Part shown: one piece after another, positions 35,359-44,695 of the stretch | How the letters are laid out: each line of letters begins with the position of its first letter | How positions within the stretch are numbered: the first letter of the stretch is position 1 | NCBI GenBank assembly: GCA_016125405.1 | Contig: WGLW01000007.1 | Location: 1-51,646, forward strand | Reading direction: 5' to 3' | DNA: 51,646 bases | DNA from: Alphaproteobacteria bacterium | GTDB lineage: Bacteria > Pseudomonadota > Alphaproteobacteria > Caulobacterales > Hyphomonadaceae | Made by a program: the position numbers and the translations under genes | Notes under the pieces: model-generated | The model's input: only the letters and a program-made list of their open reading frames with translations | What the model was told of the DNA's origin: nothing | Database searches by the model: none

Positions 35359-35367
35359 GCTTCCGCC

Positions 35368-35398
35368 GGGGCCGCCGCCCCTGAATGGCGGCGGTCCC
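35368..35398 (+). terminator. GC-rich hairpin after the esterase gene
   Basis: A 12-bp stem with one G-T pair (GGGGCCGCCGCC at 35368-35379, GGCGGCGGTCCC at 35387-35398) begins 10 bp after the stop codon of the esterase gene. There is no T-tract, so it may act as an RNA-protecting stem or a Rho-dependent stop. Confidence 0.5.
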
Positions 35399-35501
35399 GC
35401 GCGCGCTTGACTGACTGTCCAATCTGGGGGTCATTCCACCCAGTATATCGGCGGCCGGGAGACATCCATCTGGCCAGCGGACAGGAAACCCGGGGGAAGC
35501 C

Positions 35502-36176
35502 ATGACGCGTCTGATTGCGGCGATGCTGGTCATCGCCAGCGGCGTGTTTCTCTTTTTCGCGCTGACCCAGCCCATTGTCACGTCTCGGATGGTCAGTCTC
35601 AACCAGATCATCCGGGTCGTGTACCCGATGCAGGCGTTCGTCGAGAGCAAGCAACCCAAACCCGCCGCAGACGGATCAGCGCCCGCCTCGCCCGCCCCCG
35701 ACGTTTCGCCTGAGGCCTATGAGCGGTCGCTGAAGGGCTTCGAGGCCCTGTTCACCGGCATGGTCCTGAAAACCGACGCCGCGAAGAAGAACTTCGAGGA
35801 GCTGACCAAACCGCAGGGCTACACTGCATGGCAGAGCTCACAGGTGCTCTACAACGCCGGCGACAAGGTGTCGGCCACCGCGATCATCGCCTTCAGCATC
35901 GTCTACCCGGTGCTCAAGACGATCGCGCTCATGGTTCTGATCCTGCTCAACGTCACGCCGAAGACGGCGCTCAAACTGGCGGAATTCACCCATAAATACA
36001 CGATGCTCGACGTCTTTGTGGCGGCCGTGACGGTCGTATCCGTATCGACGCAGAAGCTTCTTGTGATCCACACGGGCATCGCGATCTGGTGGTATGTGGG
36101 TTACCTCGTCACCGGCTTTGCGGCGGTCATGGTTCTCGCCCGAAGGCGCGCGCCGGCGCCCAGCGAAATGCCTTGA
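35502..36176 (+). CDS. PqiA-like inner-membrane protein
   Basis: A 224-residue integral membrane protein. The first helix (MTRLIAAMLVIASGVFLFFAL) is followed by a soluble loop (about 40-115), then three helices (about 125-150, 168-185 and 190-212). FTHKYTMLDVFVAAVTVV resembles the WSMLDVF motif of paraquat-inducible protein A, and the overall layout fits a PqiA domain. No zinc-ribbon cysteines and no adjacent MCE (PqiB) gene are present. The assignment to PqiA is by this motif only; membrane location is certain. Confidence 0.6.
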   Translation: MTRLIAAMLVIASGVFLFFALTQPIVTSRMVSLNQIIRVVYPMQAFVESKQPKPAADGSAPASPAPDVSPEAYERSLKGFEALFTGMVLKTDAAKKNFEELTKPQGYTAWQSSQVLYNAGDKVSATAIIAFSIVYPVLKTIALMVLILLNVTPKTALKLAEFTHKYTMLDVFVAAVTVVSVSTQKLLVIHTGIAIWWYVGYLVTGFAAVMVLARRRAPAPSEMP

Positions 36177-36267
36177 AACACTTGATCGAGAGATGACTGG
36201 CCTCGACGCCGACGGGACCTTCCGTTACGGGCGTTGAAGGATCAGGCCGGACCTGGAGGGAACCGAC

Positions 36268-37407
36268 ATGACAACGAAACTCGGTGCACTGCTAATGGCT
36301 GCGACCGCCCTCGCGCTCGCCTCGCCGTGGGCGCAAGCCCAATCGATCGAGGGCAACCCAAACGCAACGGTGATTCCGAAGAACACGATCGCTGGCCCCG
36401 ACTACAAACCGCCGCGCACCGCCTGGGGCGTCGTGAACCTGCAGGGTCTCTGGACCAACGCCACACTGACCACGCTGGAACGCCCCAAGGAGTATGGCGA
36501 CAACCTGGTCATGTCGCCCGAGGAAGTCAGGAAAATAGAAGGGGCCGATGCCGCCGAAGTCGCCGACGGCCAGAAAGCCACCGATCCCAACGCCAAGGTC
36601 ACCGATCTGCCCGTCAATTGCGGACGCGGCTTCACCGGCGTCAACTGCGGGTACAACAGCTTCTGGGTCGACCCCGGCAAGACAGTCATGCGGATCAACG
36701 GCGAACCGCGCACATCCTTCCTGGTCGAGCCCAAGGATGGACGCCTGCCGCCACTGACGCCCGAAGGCCAGAAGGCGCGGGCCGCGATGTACGCCCAGTT
36801 TCGCAGCAACCGGCCCGGCATGGCGCGCGGCGACAATCCGGAATCGATGACGCTCGCCGAACGCTGCCTCAAGGATTTCGGCTCGTCCTCCGGTCCGCCG
36901 ATGATGCCCCTGCTCTACAACAACACCTATCAGATCGTGCAGACGCCCAATGACGTCATGATCCTCACCGAAATGGTGCACGACGCACGCATCGTGCACA
37001 TCAGCCAGGATCATCAACACACCCGCCCGGCAGTCATCGAACAATGGATGGGCGATGCGATCGGCTGGTATGAGGGCGATACGCTGGTGGTTGAGACCAC
37101 CAACTTCCGTCCCGGCCAGGGTTTCCGTGGGGCGCCGGAGAACTCGAAACTCATCGAGCGCTTCAAGCGGATCAACAACACGCAGATCGACTACTCGTTC
37201 GAGATCAACGCCCCGGAAACCTTCACCGCGCCGATCAAGGCGGAAATCGCCATGAACGCGACGAAGGGCCCGCTCTACGAGTATGCCTGCCACGAAGGCA
37301 ACTACGCCCTGCCGCACATCCTCGCCGGCAACCGCAAGGCGGATCGCGAGCGGGCCGAAGCCGAGGCCAAGGCGCCCAGGGCGAAAAAGACCGCGCTCAA
37401 GAACTGA
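36268..37407 (+). CDS. Secreted 'PDxQGVW...YACHEGNY' family protein, paralogue 2
   Basis: A 379-residue exported protein (signal MTTKLGALLMAATALALASP, cleavage near AQA-Q). It aligns along its length with the protein at 14294: YKPPRTAWGVVNLQGLW (a divergent form of the PDGxPDxQGVW block), GYNSFWVDPG, AERCLKDFGSSSGPP, YNNTYQIVQTPNDVMI, HDARIVHI, MGDAIGWYEGDTLVVETTNF and YEYACHEGNYALPHIL. It carries two extra cysteines (NCGRGFTGVNCGYN) that may form a disulfide. A basic Lys/Arg-rich tail ends the protein. The ATG at 36268 follows GGAGGG. Function unknown. Confidence 0.85.
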   Translation: MTTKLGALLMAATALALASPWAQAQSIEGNPNATVIPKNTIAGPDYKPPRTAWGVVNLQGLWTNATLTTLERPKEYGDNLVMSPEEVRKIEGADAAEVADGQKATDPNAKVTDLPVNCGRGFTGVNCGYNSFWVDPGKTVMRINGEPRTSFLVEPKDGRLPPLTPEGQKARAAMYAQFRSNRPGMARGDNPESMTLAERCLKDFGSSSGPPMMPLLYNNTYQIVQTPNDVMILTEMVHDARIVHISQDHQHTRPAVIEQWMGDAIGWYEGDTLVVETTNFRPGQGFRGAPENSKLIERFKRINNTQIDYSFEINAPETFTAPIKAEIAMNATKGPLYEYACHEGNYALPHILAGNRKADRERAEAEAKAPRAKKTALKN

Positions 37408-37938
37408 CCCTACCCGCCCCGCCCGGCCGTGGATCGCCGCGCTTCACGGCCGGCCTGACCTGCGGCACCGGGCTGGAGGTCCATTGGCAGATCGGCCCGT
37501 CGCTGGGGCCGAACGGGCGATGGGGTCCCGCGGGATTTGGGTGGTTGGACGCCCAGCGCCACACGGTCCCGCCCAGACGCCAAAACCGGCAGCAGGCATG
37601 AGGAAATTTGCACCGGCGCCTATCTGCGCGCCCCAGGCGCAATCGGACGAGGCATCACAGCGAATTGAACCGGCATACCCCCGCCATTAGCCCTTGAGCG
37701 TTGACCGTTTTTCAAGCTCGGTCAGATATGGTCCCGGACTGGCCACCAGACGAAATTTCGCCGTTTCCGCCGGGCAAAACCGCTAATCTCGCCCAGCCAT
37801 CAGAATGTCGCGATTTCGTGTTGGTGTTCACGCGACGGACAGGGCCGTTGCGGTGCGTTGGAAATACCGCTTGCCCGGCGACCACGAGCGTGGTCGTGGA
37901 CGCTAGCAGCGTGTAATCTGAGACTTGGAGTAGTGTTG
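37408..37938. other. 531-bp intergenic region without a supported gene
   Basis: No convincing ORF. It holds a 9-bp-stem hairpin (CCGGCCGTG at 37423-37431, CACGGCCGG at 37445-37453), which may end the upstream transcript, and the palindrome at 37881-37894. The last 200 bases are less GC-rich and should contain the promoter of the RND operon; no clear -35/-10 pair could be chosen. Confidence 0.5.
37881..37894. promoter_or_regulatory. Possible operator upstream of the RND efflux operon
   Basis: ACCACG-AG-CGTGGT, 44 bp before the adaptor start codon, is an inverted repeat with 6-bp arms. Overlapping it, CCACGA (37882-37887) pairs with TCGTGG (37894-37899). RND operons are often repressed by TetR-type regulators binding such sites, but no regulator gene is adjacent. 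Confidence 0.35.
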
Positions 37939-39144
37939 ATGGCGTCAGCCAAGCCGAAACTTGCTGTTATCGCTGCCGTGATCGCAGTCGTGATCCTGGG
38001 CGGCGGAGCAGCATTCATCGCCCTGCACAAGCCGGATGCGGGCGCCAAATCGGCCTCGGCTGCCGGAGCGCACCGTGCCGGTCCGCCAGGGCGTGGCGGA
38101 CGCGGCGGCGGCGCCGTGGGCGTCGTGGCGGTTCCCGCAGAGCTGCGCGAGTTCTCCAGCCAGGTCGAGGCCCTCGGCACGCTGGCGCCGAGGGAGCAGG
38201 TGGTGCTGTCGGTCAACGCGGCTGACCGCGTGACCAGCGTCAATTTCGAGGACGGCCAGCGGGTCAAAAAGGGACAGGTGCTCCTCACGATCAAGAGCGA
38301 CGAGGAACAGGCGCAGCTCGAACAGGCCAAGGCCACGGCGGCGGATGCGCTTGAAACCTATAACCGCAACCTGCGTCTCTCCGCCAACCAGGCGATCAGC
38401 CAGGCTGATCTGGACAAGTCCAGGGCCGCGACCGATAGCGCGGCGGCGAATGTGCGCTCGCTCCAAGCGCGCCTCAGCGACCACATTCTCCTGGCGCCGT
38501 TCGACGGCGTGCTCGGGTTCCGGAAGGTGAGCCTGGGAGCTTATGTTTCTCTGGGGCAGCCGGTGGCGACCCTGGTCGATGACAGTGAAATGCGTCTCGA
38601 ATTCGGCGTTCCCTCGATCTACCTCAGCCGGATCGCTCCGGGCGTGAAGATCGAGGCCCGGACGGCGGACGTGCCCGACCGCATATTCCACGGAACGCTG
38701 ACCAGCATCGACAACGCGATCGATCCGGTGACGCGCGCCGTGAAGGTGCGGGCCACCCTTCCCAACAAGGATGGGGTGTTGAAGTCCGGCATGTTCATGA
38801 CGGTCGATCTGATGCCGCAACCCCACCAGGGCCTTGCCATTCCGGAAATCTCGATCGTGGCTGAGGGATCGGACAATTTCGTCTACGTGGTTGATGAAAC
38901 CCGCCAGCCCGCCGTCGCGGTGAAGACCGCGGTAACGGTCGGCATTCGCGAAAAAGGCACCCTCGAAATCACCGACGGCCTGCACCCGGGCGATCTCGTG
39001 GTCACGGACGGCGTTCTCAAAGTCCGGGCGGATGGTCCGGTCAAGGTGCTCAGCCGGCAGAGGACGGCTGAACCCGTTCAGGCTGGCGACGCCCGCGTGG
39101 CGGTGGGTGAAGGACCTTCTGGCGCCGTCGACCTGAGGCAATAG
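37939..39144 (+). CDS. RND efflux periplasmic adaptor subunit
   Basis: A 401-residue membrane-fusion protein with an N-terminal anchor (KLAVIAAVIAVVILGGGAAFIAL, about 8-30), a Gly/Arg-rich linker, a lipoyl half-motif (VLSVNAADRVTSVNFEDGQRVKKGQVLL), a short coiled-coil (about 115-165), the second lipoyl half (LLAPFDGVLGFRKVSLGAYV), a beta-barrel and a membrane-proximal domain. It connects the RND pump to an outer-membrane channel. The ATG at 37939 follows GGAG and is preferred to an earlier in-frame ATG at 37858. The permease gene begins four bases after its stop. Confidence 0.9.
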   Translation: MASAKPKLAVIAAVIAVVILGGGAAFIALHKPDAGAKSASAAGAHRAGPPGRGGRGGGAVGVVAVPAELREFSSQVEALGTLAPREQVVLSVNAADRVTSVNFEDGQRVKKGQVLLTIKSDEEQAQLEQAKATAADALETYNRNLRLSANQAISQADLDKSRAATDSAAANVRSLQARLSDHILLAPFDGVLGFRKVSLGAYVSLGQPVATLVDDSEMRLEFGVPSIYLSRIAPGVKIEARTADVPDRIFHGTLTSIDNAIDPVTRAVKVRATLPNKDGVLKSGMFMTVDLMPQPHQGLAIPEISIVAEGSDNFVYVVDETRQPAVAVKTAVTVGIREKGTLEITDGLHPGDLVVTDGVLKVRADGPVKVLSRQRTAEPVQAGDARVAVGEGPSGAVDLRQ

Positions 39145-39148
39145 CGCC

Positions 39149-42100
39149 ATGTTCCTTTCGGACACCTCGATCAAGCGGCCGGTGCTCGCATCGGTCTTCG
39201 GTCTCCTGCTGATCGCGATCGGCCTCGTTTCGGCGAGCCGCCTGCCCCTGCGGGAATATCCCAATATCGACCCGCCGATCGTGACCATCCGGACCAGCTA
39301 TCCGGGCGCGTCCGCCAACGTCATCGAGAACCGCATCACCCAGGTCATCGAAGACCGGGTCGCGGGTATCGCCGGCATCAACTACATCAACTCCACATCC
39401 GTCGACGGCGCCTCGTTCGTCTCGATCGAATTCGACATTTCGCGCGACCTGGATTCCGCCGCCAACGACGTTCGCGACCGTGTCTCCGGCATCCTGCGCA
39501 ACCTGCCCGTCAACGCGGACCCGCCGGACGTGCAAAAAGCCGACAACAGCGAAGAAGTCGTGCTTTGGCTCACCCTCACCAGCGACACCCGATCGCCCGT
39601 CGAGCTGACCGACTTCGCCGAAAGCTACATCTCCGACCGCTTCTCCTCGATCAACGGCGTCGCCCGTGTTCAGGAGGGCGGCAACCGTACGCCCGCCATG
39701 CGTGTCTGGCTCAATCGCCGCGCCATGGCCGCGCGCGGCCTGACAGTCGCAGACCTGCAGCGCGCGATGCAGCAGGAAAACGTCGAAACGCCTGCGGGCA
39801 GCATCCAGTCCCAGGACCTTGTCTATACCGCCCGCATCAGCCGCGCGTTCCGAACGGCGGACGATTTCGCCAACATGGTGGTCAAGAAGGGCGATGACGG
39901 CGTCGTCGTCCATCTGGGCGACGTGGCGCGTATCGAGTTCGGCGCCGAGGAAGATCGGAACATCTTCCGCGGAAACGGCGTGCCCATGGTCGGCATCGGC
40001 ATCATCAAGCAGTCGACCGCCAACGTGGTGCAGGTGGCGCATGACGCCCGGATCCGGGCCGACGAGGTCGCCGCGTCCCTGCCCAAGGACATGCACCTCG
40101 GCATCGCGTTCGACACGTCGATCTACGTGCAGTCTTCCGTCAAGGAAGTGATCAAGACGCTCACGATTGCGATTGTGCTGGTTGTCGGCGTCATCTTCCT
40201 CTTCCTTGGCAGCCTACGGGCAACCGTCGTTCCGGCCGTCACGGTTCCAATCTGCCTCATCGCAACATTCAGCGTTCTTTATGGCCTCGGGCTGTCGATC
40301 AACCTGCTGACCCTGCTCGCGCTGGTCATGGCGATCGGCCTCGTCGTCGACGATGCGATCGTCGTGCTGGAAAACATTCACCGACGCATCGAGGAAGAAG
40401 GGGAAACGCCGCTTGTCGCCGCCTTCCGCGGCACGCGCCAGGTCGGCTTTGCGGTGCTGGCGACCACCATGGTGCTGATCTCGGTCTTCGTGCCGATCAC
40501 CTTCATGCAGGGCCAGATGGGCCGCCTGTTTTCCGAATTCGCCATCGCGATCGCCGCGGCGATCGCCTTCTCGATGCTGGTGGCGCTCACGCTTTCGCCC
40601 ATGCTCGCGTCGAAACTGCTCAAGCCCCGCGAGGATCACCGGACGAAGGCTTCGCGCGGGCTGGCCTATCAGGTGGACCGGTTCTTCGTCGGACTGCGCG
40701 CCGGCTATGGCAGCGTCTACGACGCAACCGTCAAACGCCCCATCGCGGTTGCGATCGGCGCGGCGGCTTTGGTCGCCGGCAGCTTCTGGCTCTACACGCA
40801 GATTCCGGCGGAATACACGCCCCAGGAGGATCGCGGCCAGTTCCAGATCATGGTCAACGGGCCAGAGGGCGCTTCCTTCAGCTACATGTCGAAATACATG
40901 GACGAGATCGAAGCGCGCCTGATGCCGCTGGTTGGCAATGGCGAGATCGAGCGTATTTCCGTGCAGGCGCCGGGCTTCGGCGGCGGCAGCAGCGGTTTCA
41001 GCAACGGGCGGGTTTCCGTCATGCTGACCGACTGGGGCAAGCGCCGCAACGGCTTCAAGATCATGCAGGAAGTGAACGCCAAGGTTCAGGATCTTCCGGG
41101 CGTGCGGGCCTTCGCCTCCATGCCCTCGGCTTTCGGACGCGGCAGCAACCAGCCGATCCAGTTCGTCATCGGCGGCCCGTCATACGAAATCCTGCGCCAG
41201 TGGCGCGACACGTTCCTCGATGCGATCCGCAAAGACAATCCGGGGATCAGCAACATCGACTACGACTACAAGGAAACGCAGCAGCAATATAACGTGACGG
41301 TCGACTACAATCGCGCCGCCGATCTCGGCGTCACCGTCAGCGAAATCGGCTCCACCATGCAAACCATGATGGGCTCGCTGCGCGTGGGCACGTTCCTCGA
41401 GAACGGGCGCGAGCATTACGTCATCTTCGAAGGCGACCGGTCCGAACAGGCGACGCCCAACGACATCCAGAACATCTATGTCCGCTCCTCGCGCACGCAG
41501 CAGCTCATTCCGCTGTCGAACCTCGTCAAGATCGAATCCCAGGCCGACAGCCGCCGGCTGAACCGCTACAACCGGGTGCGGGCCATCACGATTTCGGCGA
41601 CCCTCGATCCGGGCGTCTCGATCGGAACAGCGCTCGACAAGATGGAGGCCACTGCGCGGCGCGTGCTGCCGGCCGAGGCCGTGATCGACTACAAAGGCCA
41701 GTCGCTCGACTACAAGCGCGCAGGCTCGTCCATCACTTTCGTCTTCGCCTTCGGCATCCTTGTCGTCTTCCTGGTGCTGGCGGCCCAGTTCGAAAGCTGG
41801 ATCCACCCCTTCGTCATCATGCTGTGCGTGCCCGCCACGATCGGCGGCGGCTTGCTGGGCATCTACCTGACCGGAAACACGCTCAACATCTATAGCCAGA
41901 TCGGCCTCATCATGCTGGTCGGGCTTGCAGCCAAGAACGGCATTCTGATCGTCGAATTCGCGAACCAGCTGCGCGACCAGGGCGTCGAATTCAACGCGGC
42001 CCTTCGCGAAGCCGCCCTGACGCGGTTCCGACCGATCCTGATGACCAGCCTCACCGCCATCGCTGGCGCCCTGCCGCTCATCTTCTCGGAAGGCGCGGGC

Positions 42101-42292
42101 TCCGAAACCCGCTCGGTTATCGGCGTTGTGATCTTCTTCGGCGTGACGGCCGCAACCGGGGTGACGCTTGTCCTGGTTCCCGCGGCCTACTCGCTGCTGG
42201 CCCGCCGCACGGGCAGCCCGCGCGACGTCGAGCGCAGGCTGGCCAAGGAAGAACGCGACAGCCCCGATGCAGGCCTGGCGCCGGCCGAGTGA
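39149..42292 (+). CDS. RND (HAE-1 type) efflux permease
   Basis: A 1047-residue AcrB/MexB-class proton-driven exporter, full length. It starts with SDTSIKRPVLASVFGLLLIAIG and has two repeats of six helices with large periplasmic loops. The TM4 proton-relay pair D401-D402 lies in MAIGLVVDDAIVVLENIHRR, matching AcrB D407-D408. FVPITFMQGQMGRLFSEFAIAIA and the TM10-11 region IGLIMLVGLAAKNGILIVEFANQLR are typical. Substrate range cannot be inferred. No outer-membrane factor follows, so it must share one, perhaps the NodT-like protein at 25909. The 3' end overlaps the convergent TauE gene by 106 bp. Confidence 0.95.
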   Translation: MFLSDTSIKRPVLASVFGLLLIAIGLVSASRLPLREYPNIDPPIVTIRTSYPGASANVIENRITQVIEDRVAGIAGINYINSTSVDGASFVSIEFDISRDLDSAANDVRDRVSGILRNLPVNADPPDVQKADNSEEVVLWLTLTSDTRSPVELTDFAESYISDRFSSINGVARVQEGGNRTPAMRVWLNRRAMAARGLTVADLQRAMQQENVETPAGSIQSQDLVYTARISRAFRTADDFANMVVKKGDDGVVVHLGDVARIEFGAEEDRNIFRGNGVPMVGIGIIKQSTANVVQVAHDARIRADEVAASLPKDMHLGIAFDTSIYVQSSVKEVIKTLTIAIVLVVGVIFLFLGSLRATVVPAVTVPICLIATFSVLYGLGLSINLLTLLALVMAIGLVVDDAIVVLENIHRRIEEEGETPLVAAFRGTRQVGFAVLATTMVLISVFVPITFMQGQMGRLFSEFAIAIAAAIAFSMLVALTLSPMLASKLLKPREDHRTKASRGLAYQVDRFFVGLRAGYGSVYDATVKRPIAVAIGAAALVAGSFWLYTQIPAEYTPQEDRGQFQIMVNGPEGASFSYMSKYMDEIEARLMPLVGNGEIERISVQAPGFGGGSSGFSNGRVSVMLTDWGKRRNGFKIMQEVNAKVQDLPGVRAFASMPSAFGRGSNQPIQFVIGGPSYEILRQWRDTFLDAIRKDNPGISNIDYDYKETQQQYNVTVDYNRAADLGVTVSEIGSTMQTMMGSLRVGTFLENGREHYVIFEGDRSEQATPNDIQNIYVRSSRTQQLIPLSNLVKIESQADSRRLNRYNRVRAITISATLDPGVSIGTALDKMEATARRVLPAEAVIDYKGQSLDYKRAGSSITFVFAFGILVVFLVLAAQFESWIHPFVIMLCVPATIGGGLLGIYLTGNTLNIYSQIGLIMLVGLAAKNGILIVEFANQLRDQGVEFNAALREAALTRFRPILMTSLTAIAGALPLIFSEGAGSETRSVIGVVIFFGVTAATGVTLVLVPAAYSLLARRTGSPRDVERRLAKEERDSPDAGLAPAE

Positions 42293-43053
42293 TCGCCGTC
42301 ACCCGGCCGGAACAGCGCCGCCGCGCGTGACCCGACCAGGGCGACGCCGGACAGGAACAGCATCGCCAGAACCACCCGCCGGAACGCGCGCTGGTCCAAC
42401 CGGCGAAACACCAGTGTTCCCAGCACCACCGGGATTGCCAGAGCCGGCGCGATGATCGCGAACATCTGCAAGGCGCGCCCGGTGATCACGCCACCGGCGA
42501 CGACATAGCTCGCCAGCGTCATGACGTGCATGGAGATGTTGAAGCCCAGCATGACGCCGCGCTGGGTATCCTTGTCCCAGCCCCGCAGCGTGCACCACAG
42601 CGTCGGCACGCCGCCTGCGAGCCCGCCTATGCCGCCAAGCACGCCACCTACCCAGCCGATCGCTGCGTCCGCCCAGCGCCCGCCCCAGCGCAAGGCCAGT
42701 CGGTCGGGCGCGAATAGCATCCCCGGGCAGTAGAGCAGCAGGAATATGCCCAGCCCGAGCTTGAAGCCGCCAGGATCGAGCACGCGCAGCAGCATGACGC
42801 CGAGCGGCACTCCGACAATCCCGCCAAGAATGAAGGGAGCGGCGCGCCGCGGCTGGATCCCCCTCCACAGCATCGGCAAGGCGAGCAGCTGACCGATCAA
42901 CGAGCCGAACACCGCCATGGGCGCCGCGATCTGCGGATCGACCGCCCAGGCCCACACGCTGAGTGCGACCAGGGCAAAGGCGAAGCCCGAAAGCCCCTGC
43001 ACGAAGCCCGCAGCGACGGCCCCGCCCACCACGATGGCGAGTTCCGACGTCAT
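42187..43053 (-). CDS. TauE/SafE-family membrane transporter
   Basis: A 288-residue integral membrane protein with about eight helices. GAVAAGFVQGLSGFAFALVAL near the start and GWVGGVLGGIGGLAGGVPTLWCTLRG in the middle are the two glycine-rich repeats of the TauE/SafE family, proposed anion (sulfite/sulfonate-type) exporters. The membrane domain ends near residue 250. The last about 37 residues form a polar Ser/Arg/Gly-rich tail encoded antisense to the end of the RND permease gene. The ATG at 43053 is clear. Substrate unknown; no sulfur-metabolism neighbours. Confidence 0.85.
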   Translation of the reverse strand: MTSELAIVVGGAVAAGFVQGLSGFAFALVALSVWAWAVDPQIAAPMAVFGSLIGQLLALPMLWRGIQPRRAAPFILGGIVGVPLGVMLLRVLDPGGFKLGLGIFLLLYCPGMLFAPDRLALRWGGRWADAAIGWVGGVLGGIGGLAGGVPTLWCTLRGWDKDTQRGVMLGFNISMHVMTLASYVVAGGVITGRALQMFAIIAPALAIPVVLGTLVFRRLDQRAFRRVVLAMLFLSGVALVGSRAAALFRPGDGDHSAGARPASGLSRSSLASLRSTSRGLPVRRASSE

Positions 43054-43080
43054 CCGCAGATCGAATGCCGCAAAAGCTTG

Positions 43081-43105
43081 AAGGGCGGGCTCATGGCCCG
43101 CCCTT
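43081..43105 (-). terminator. Hairpin terminator after the serine-hydrolase gene
   Basis: A 10-bp perfect stem (AAGGGCGGGC at 43081-43090, GCCCGCCCTT at 43096-43105) with a 5-base loop lies just after the stop of the minus-strand serine hydrolase (43111). On that strand it is followed by the T-containing run CAAGCTTTTG. It also separates this gene from TauE. Confidence 0.7.
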
Positions 43106-43110
43106 CCCGG

Positions 43111-44415
43111 CTATTTCTGCAGGGCGTCGTAGATCCAGTTGCGGTTCTTGCGCTGGTATTCGCCCAGCAGCCTGCGGTCCTGGATCATCCACACCATGAA
43201 CAGGTCGTTCTTGGGATCATACCACCACTCGGTCCCGGCGATGCCGTTCCAGGAGAACGTGCCATTGCCCGGGCGCTGTTTGGTGTCGTCGATCACCAGC
43301 GACATGGCGAGACCGAAGCCCATCCCCTGTCCAGGGAAGAACAGACCGGCCTTGCGAATCTCCGGCGTCGTCTGATCGACCAGCATCTTGTCGACCGTCT
43401 CGGGCTTGAGGATCTGCACGCCCCTGTAGGTGCCGTGGTTGGCCAGCATCAGAACGAAACGGAGATAATCTTCCGCCGTCGACGATATGCCGCCGCCACC
43501 CTGCATGTAGGGCGTTACCTGCGTGTAGTCGTAATAGAGCGACACGCCGGAGATGCTCGCGTCCTTGTCCTGCGACTGGGCGAAGCGAGCGCTTTTCGAC
43601 GCCGGCTGGAAGAAGTCCGTATCGGTCATGCCGAGCGGACCGGTGACGCGTTCCTTCACGGCTTCGCGAAGGGTCTTGCCGGAAACCTGCTCGATCACGC
43701 CGCCCAGCACGTCGAGGCCATGCGAATAGTTCCAGGCCGTGCCCGGCTCCGCGATCAGCGGAAGTTTCGCAACCACCTGTTCCGCCCAGACCTTGGCCGG
43801 AAGGTCGGTGCGCATCTCGCCGCCCTCGGCCCAGATCTTGGAGATCGGCAGGTTGGGCTGGATGAAGGAATAGATCAGGCCCGACGTATGACTCATCAGC
43901 TGGCGAACCAGGATCGGCTTGGTCGCCGGAACTTCCGTCCCGTCCTTCTGGTAGACCTTCACGTTGGCGAACGCCGGCAGGTATTTCGACACCGGCGCGT
44001 CGAGATCGAGCTTGCCCTCCTCGACATAGGTCATCGCGGTGACGGCGACGATCGGCTTGGTCATCGAGAAGACACGGAAGATGGTCTCGTCCGACATGGG
44101 CGTCGTCTGGCCGGGACCCTGGACGCCAAATCCATGCGCATAGCCAACCTTGCCGTGCCGGCCGACCAGCAGGTACGCGCCCGGAATCTTGCCTGAAGCG
44201 ACGTCCGCATCGACCGCCGTGGTGATTTCGGAGAGTTTCGCGGGATCAAATCCCAGTGAGGCCGGATCGGCCATCACCAGCGACGAGGTGTTCGGATCGG
44301 CCACTTTGGCCTTTCCGCCCGCCATCGGTCCGTTCGCGCAGCCCGCCATCACGAGCGCCGCCGCAAGGGCGGTCAGGCCGATGCGCGCGGCCCCAAGCAT
44401 CCTGTCTGGCTTCAC
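43111..44415 (-). CDS. Beta-lactamase-fold serine hydrolase lipoprotein
   Basis: A 434-residue exported serine hydrolase of the class C beta-lactamase/EstB type. The signal peptide ends in lipobox VMAGC (Cys about residue 22). The active-site S-x-x-K is S117-M-T-K120 in FRVFSMTKPIVAV. The second motif is WNYSHG, with Y-S-H where beta-lactamases have Y-x-N. QLMSHTSGLIY is also typical. Such proteins are esterases or D-amino-acid peptidases more often than beta-lactamases. I choose the GTG at 44415, which follows AAGGGAGAC; the open frame upstream to 44808 covers the divergent cytochrome gene and is spurious. Confidence 0.88.
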   Translation of the reverse strand: MKPDRMLGAARIGLTALAAALVMAGCANGPMAGGKAKVADPNTSSLVMADPASLGFDPAKLSEITTAVDADVASGKIPGAYLLVGRHGKVGYAHGFGVQGPGQTTPMSDETIFRVFSMTKPIVAVTAMTYVEEGKLDLDAPVSKYLPAFANVKVYQKDGTEVPATKPILVRQLMSHTSGLIYSFIQPNLPISKIWAEGGEMRTDLPAKVWAEQVVAKLPLIAEPGTAWNYSHGLDVLGGVIEQVSGKTLREAVKERVTGPLGMTDTDFFQPASKSARFAQSQDKDASISGVSLYYDYTQVTPYMQGGGGISSTAEDYLRFVLMLANHGTYRGVQILKPETVDKMLVDQTTPEIRKAGLFFPGQGMGFGLAMSLVIDDTKQRPGNGTFSWNGIAGTEWWYDPKNDLFMVWMIQDRRLLGEYQRKNRNWIYDALQK

Positions 44416-44626
44416 GTTTGTCTCCCTTGAAACCCCTGTTCCCGGGCGAAACGCCGGGTTTTCCGTTCCATTGTCTAGTGCATCCGAAGCGGCTTCGCCT
44501 ATCGTTTTCGAGCCTGGACCGCATTCCATTTCCGACCCGGCCGTCGTGCGCCTCGCGCAGATATGTGCGACACCGGGTTCGTCGCGCCATGGGGAGGTCA
44601 GGTCTATCCTGAAGGCAAGCAAGGCA

Positions 44627-44636
44627 TTGTATACAA
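44627..44636. promoter_or_regulatory. TTGTATACAA palindrome upstream of the cytochrome c gene
   Basis: A perfect 10-bp palindrome, 60 bp before the cytochrome start and in the gap shared with the divergent serine hydrolase. It resembles the TNGTATACNA half-site pattern used by FCD-type GntR regulators. No such regulator is encoded in the window, so the assignment is speculative; the AT-rich patch could also belong to a promoter. Confidence 0.35.
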
Positions 44637-44695
44637 AATCTGTCTGCGGTACGTAATTTCTGGTACGGCGGACGCCGAAAGCCGAGGGAAGAAAC

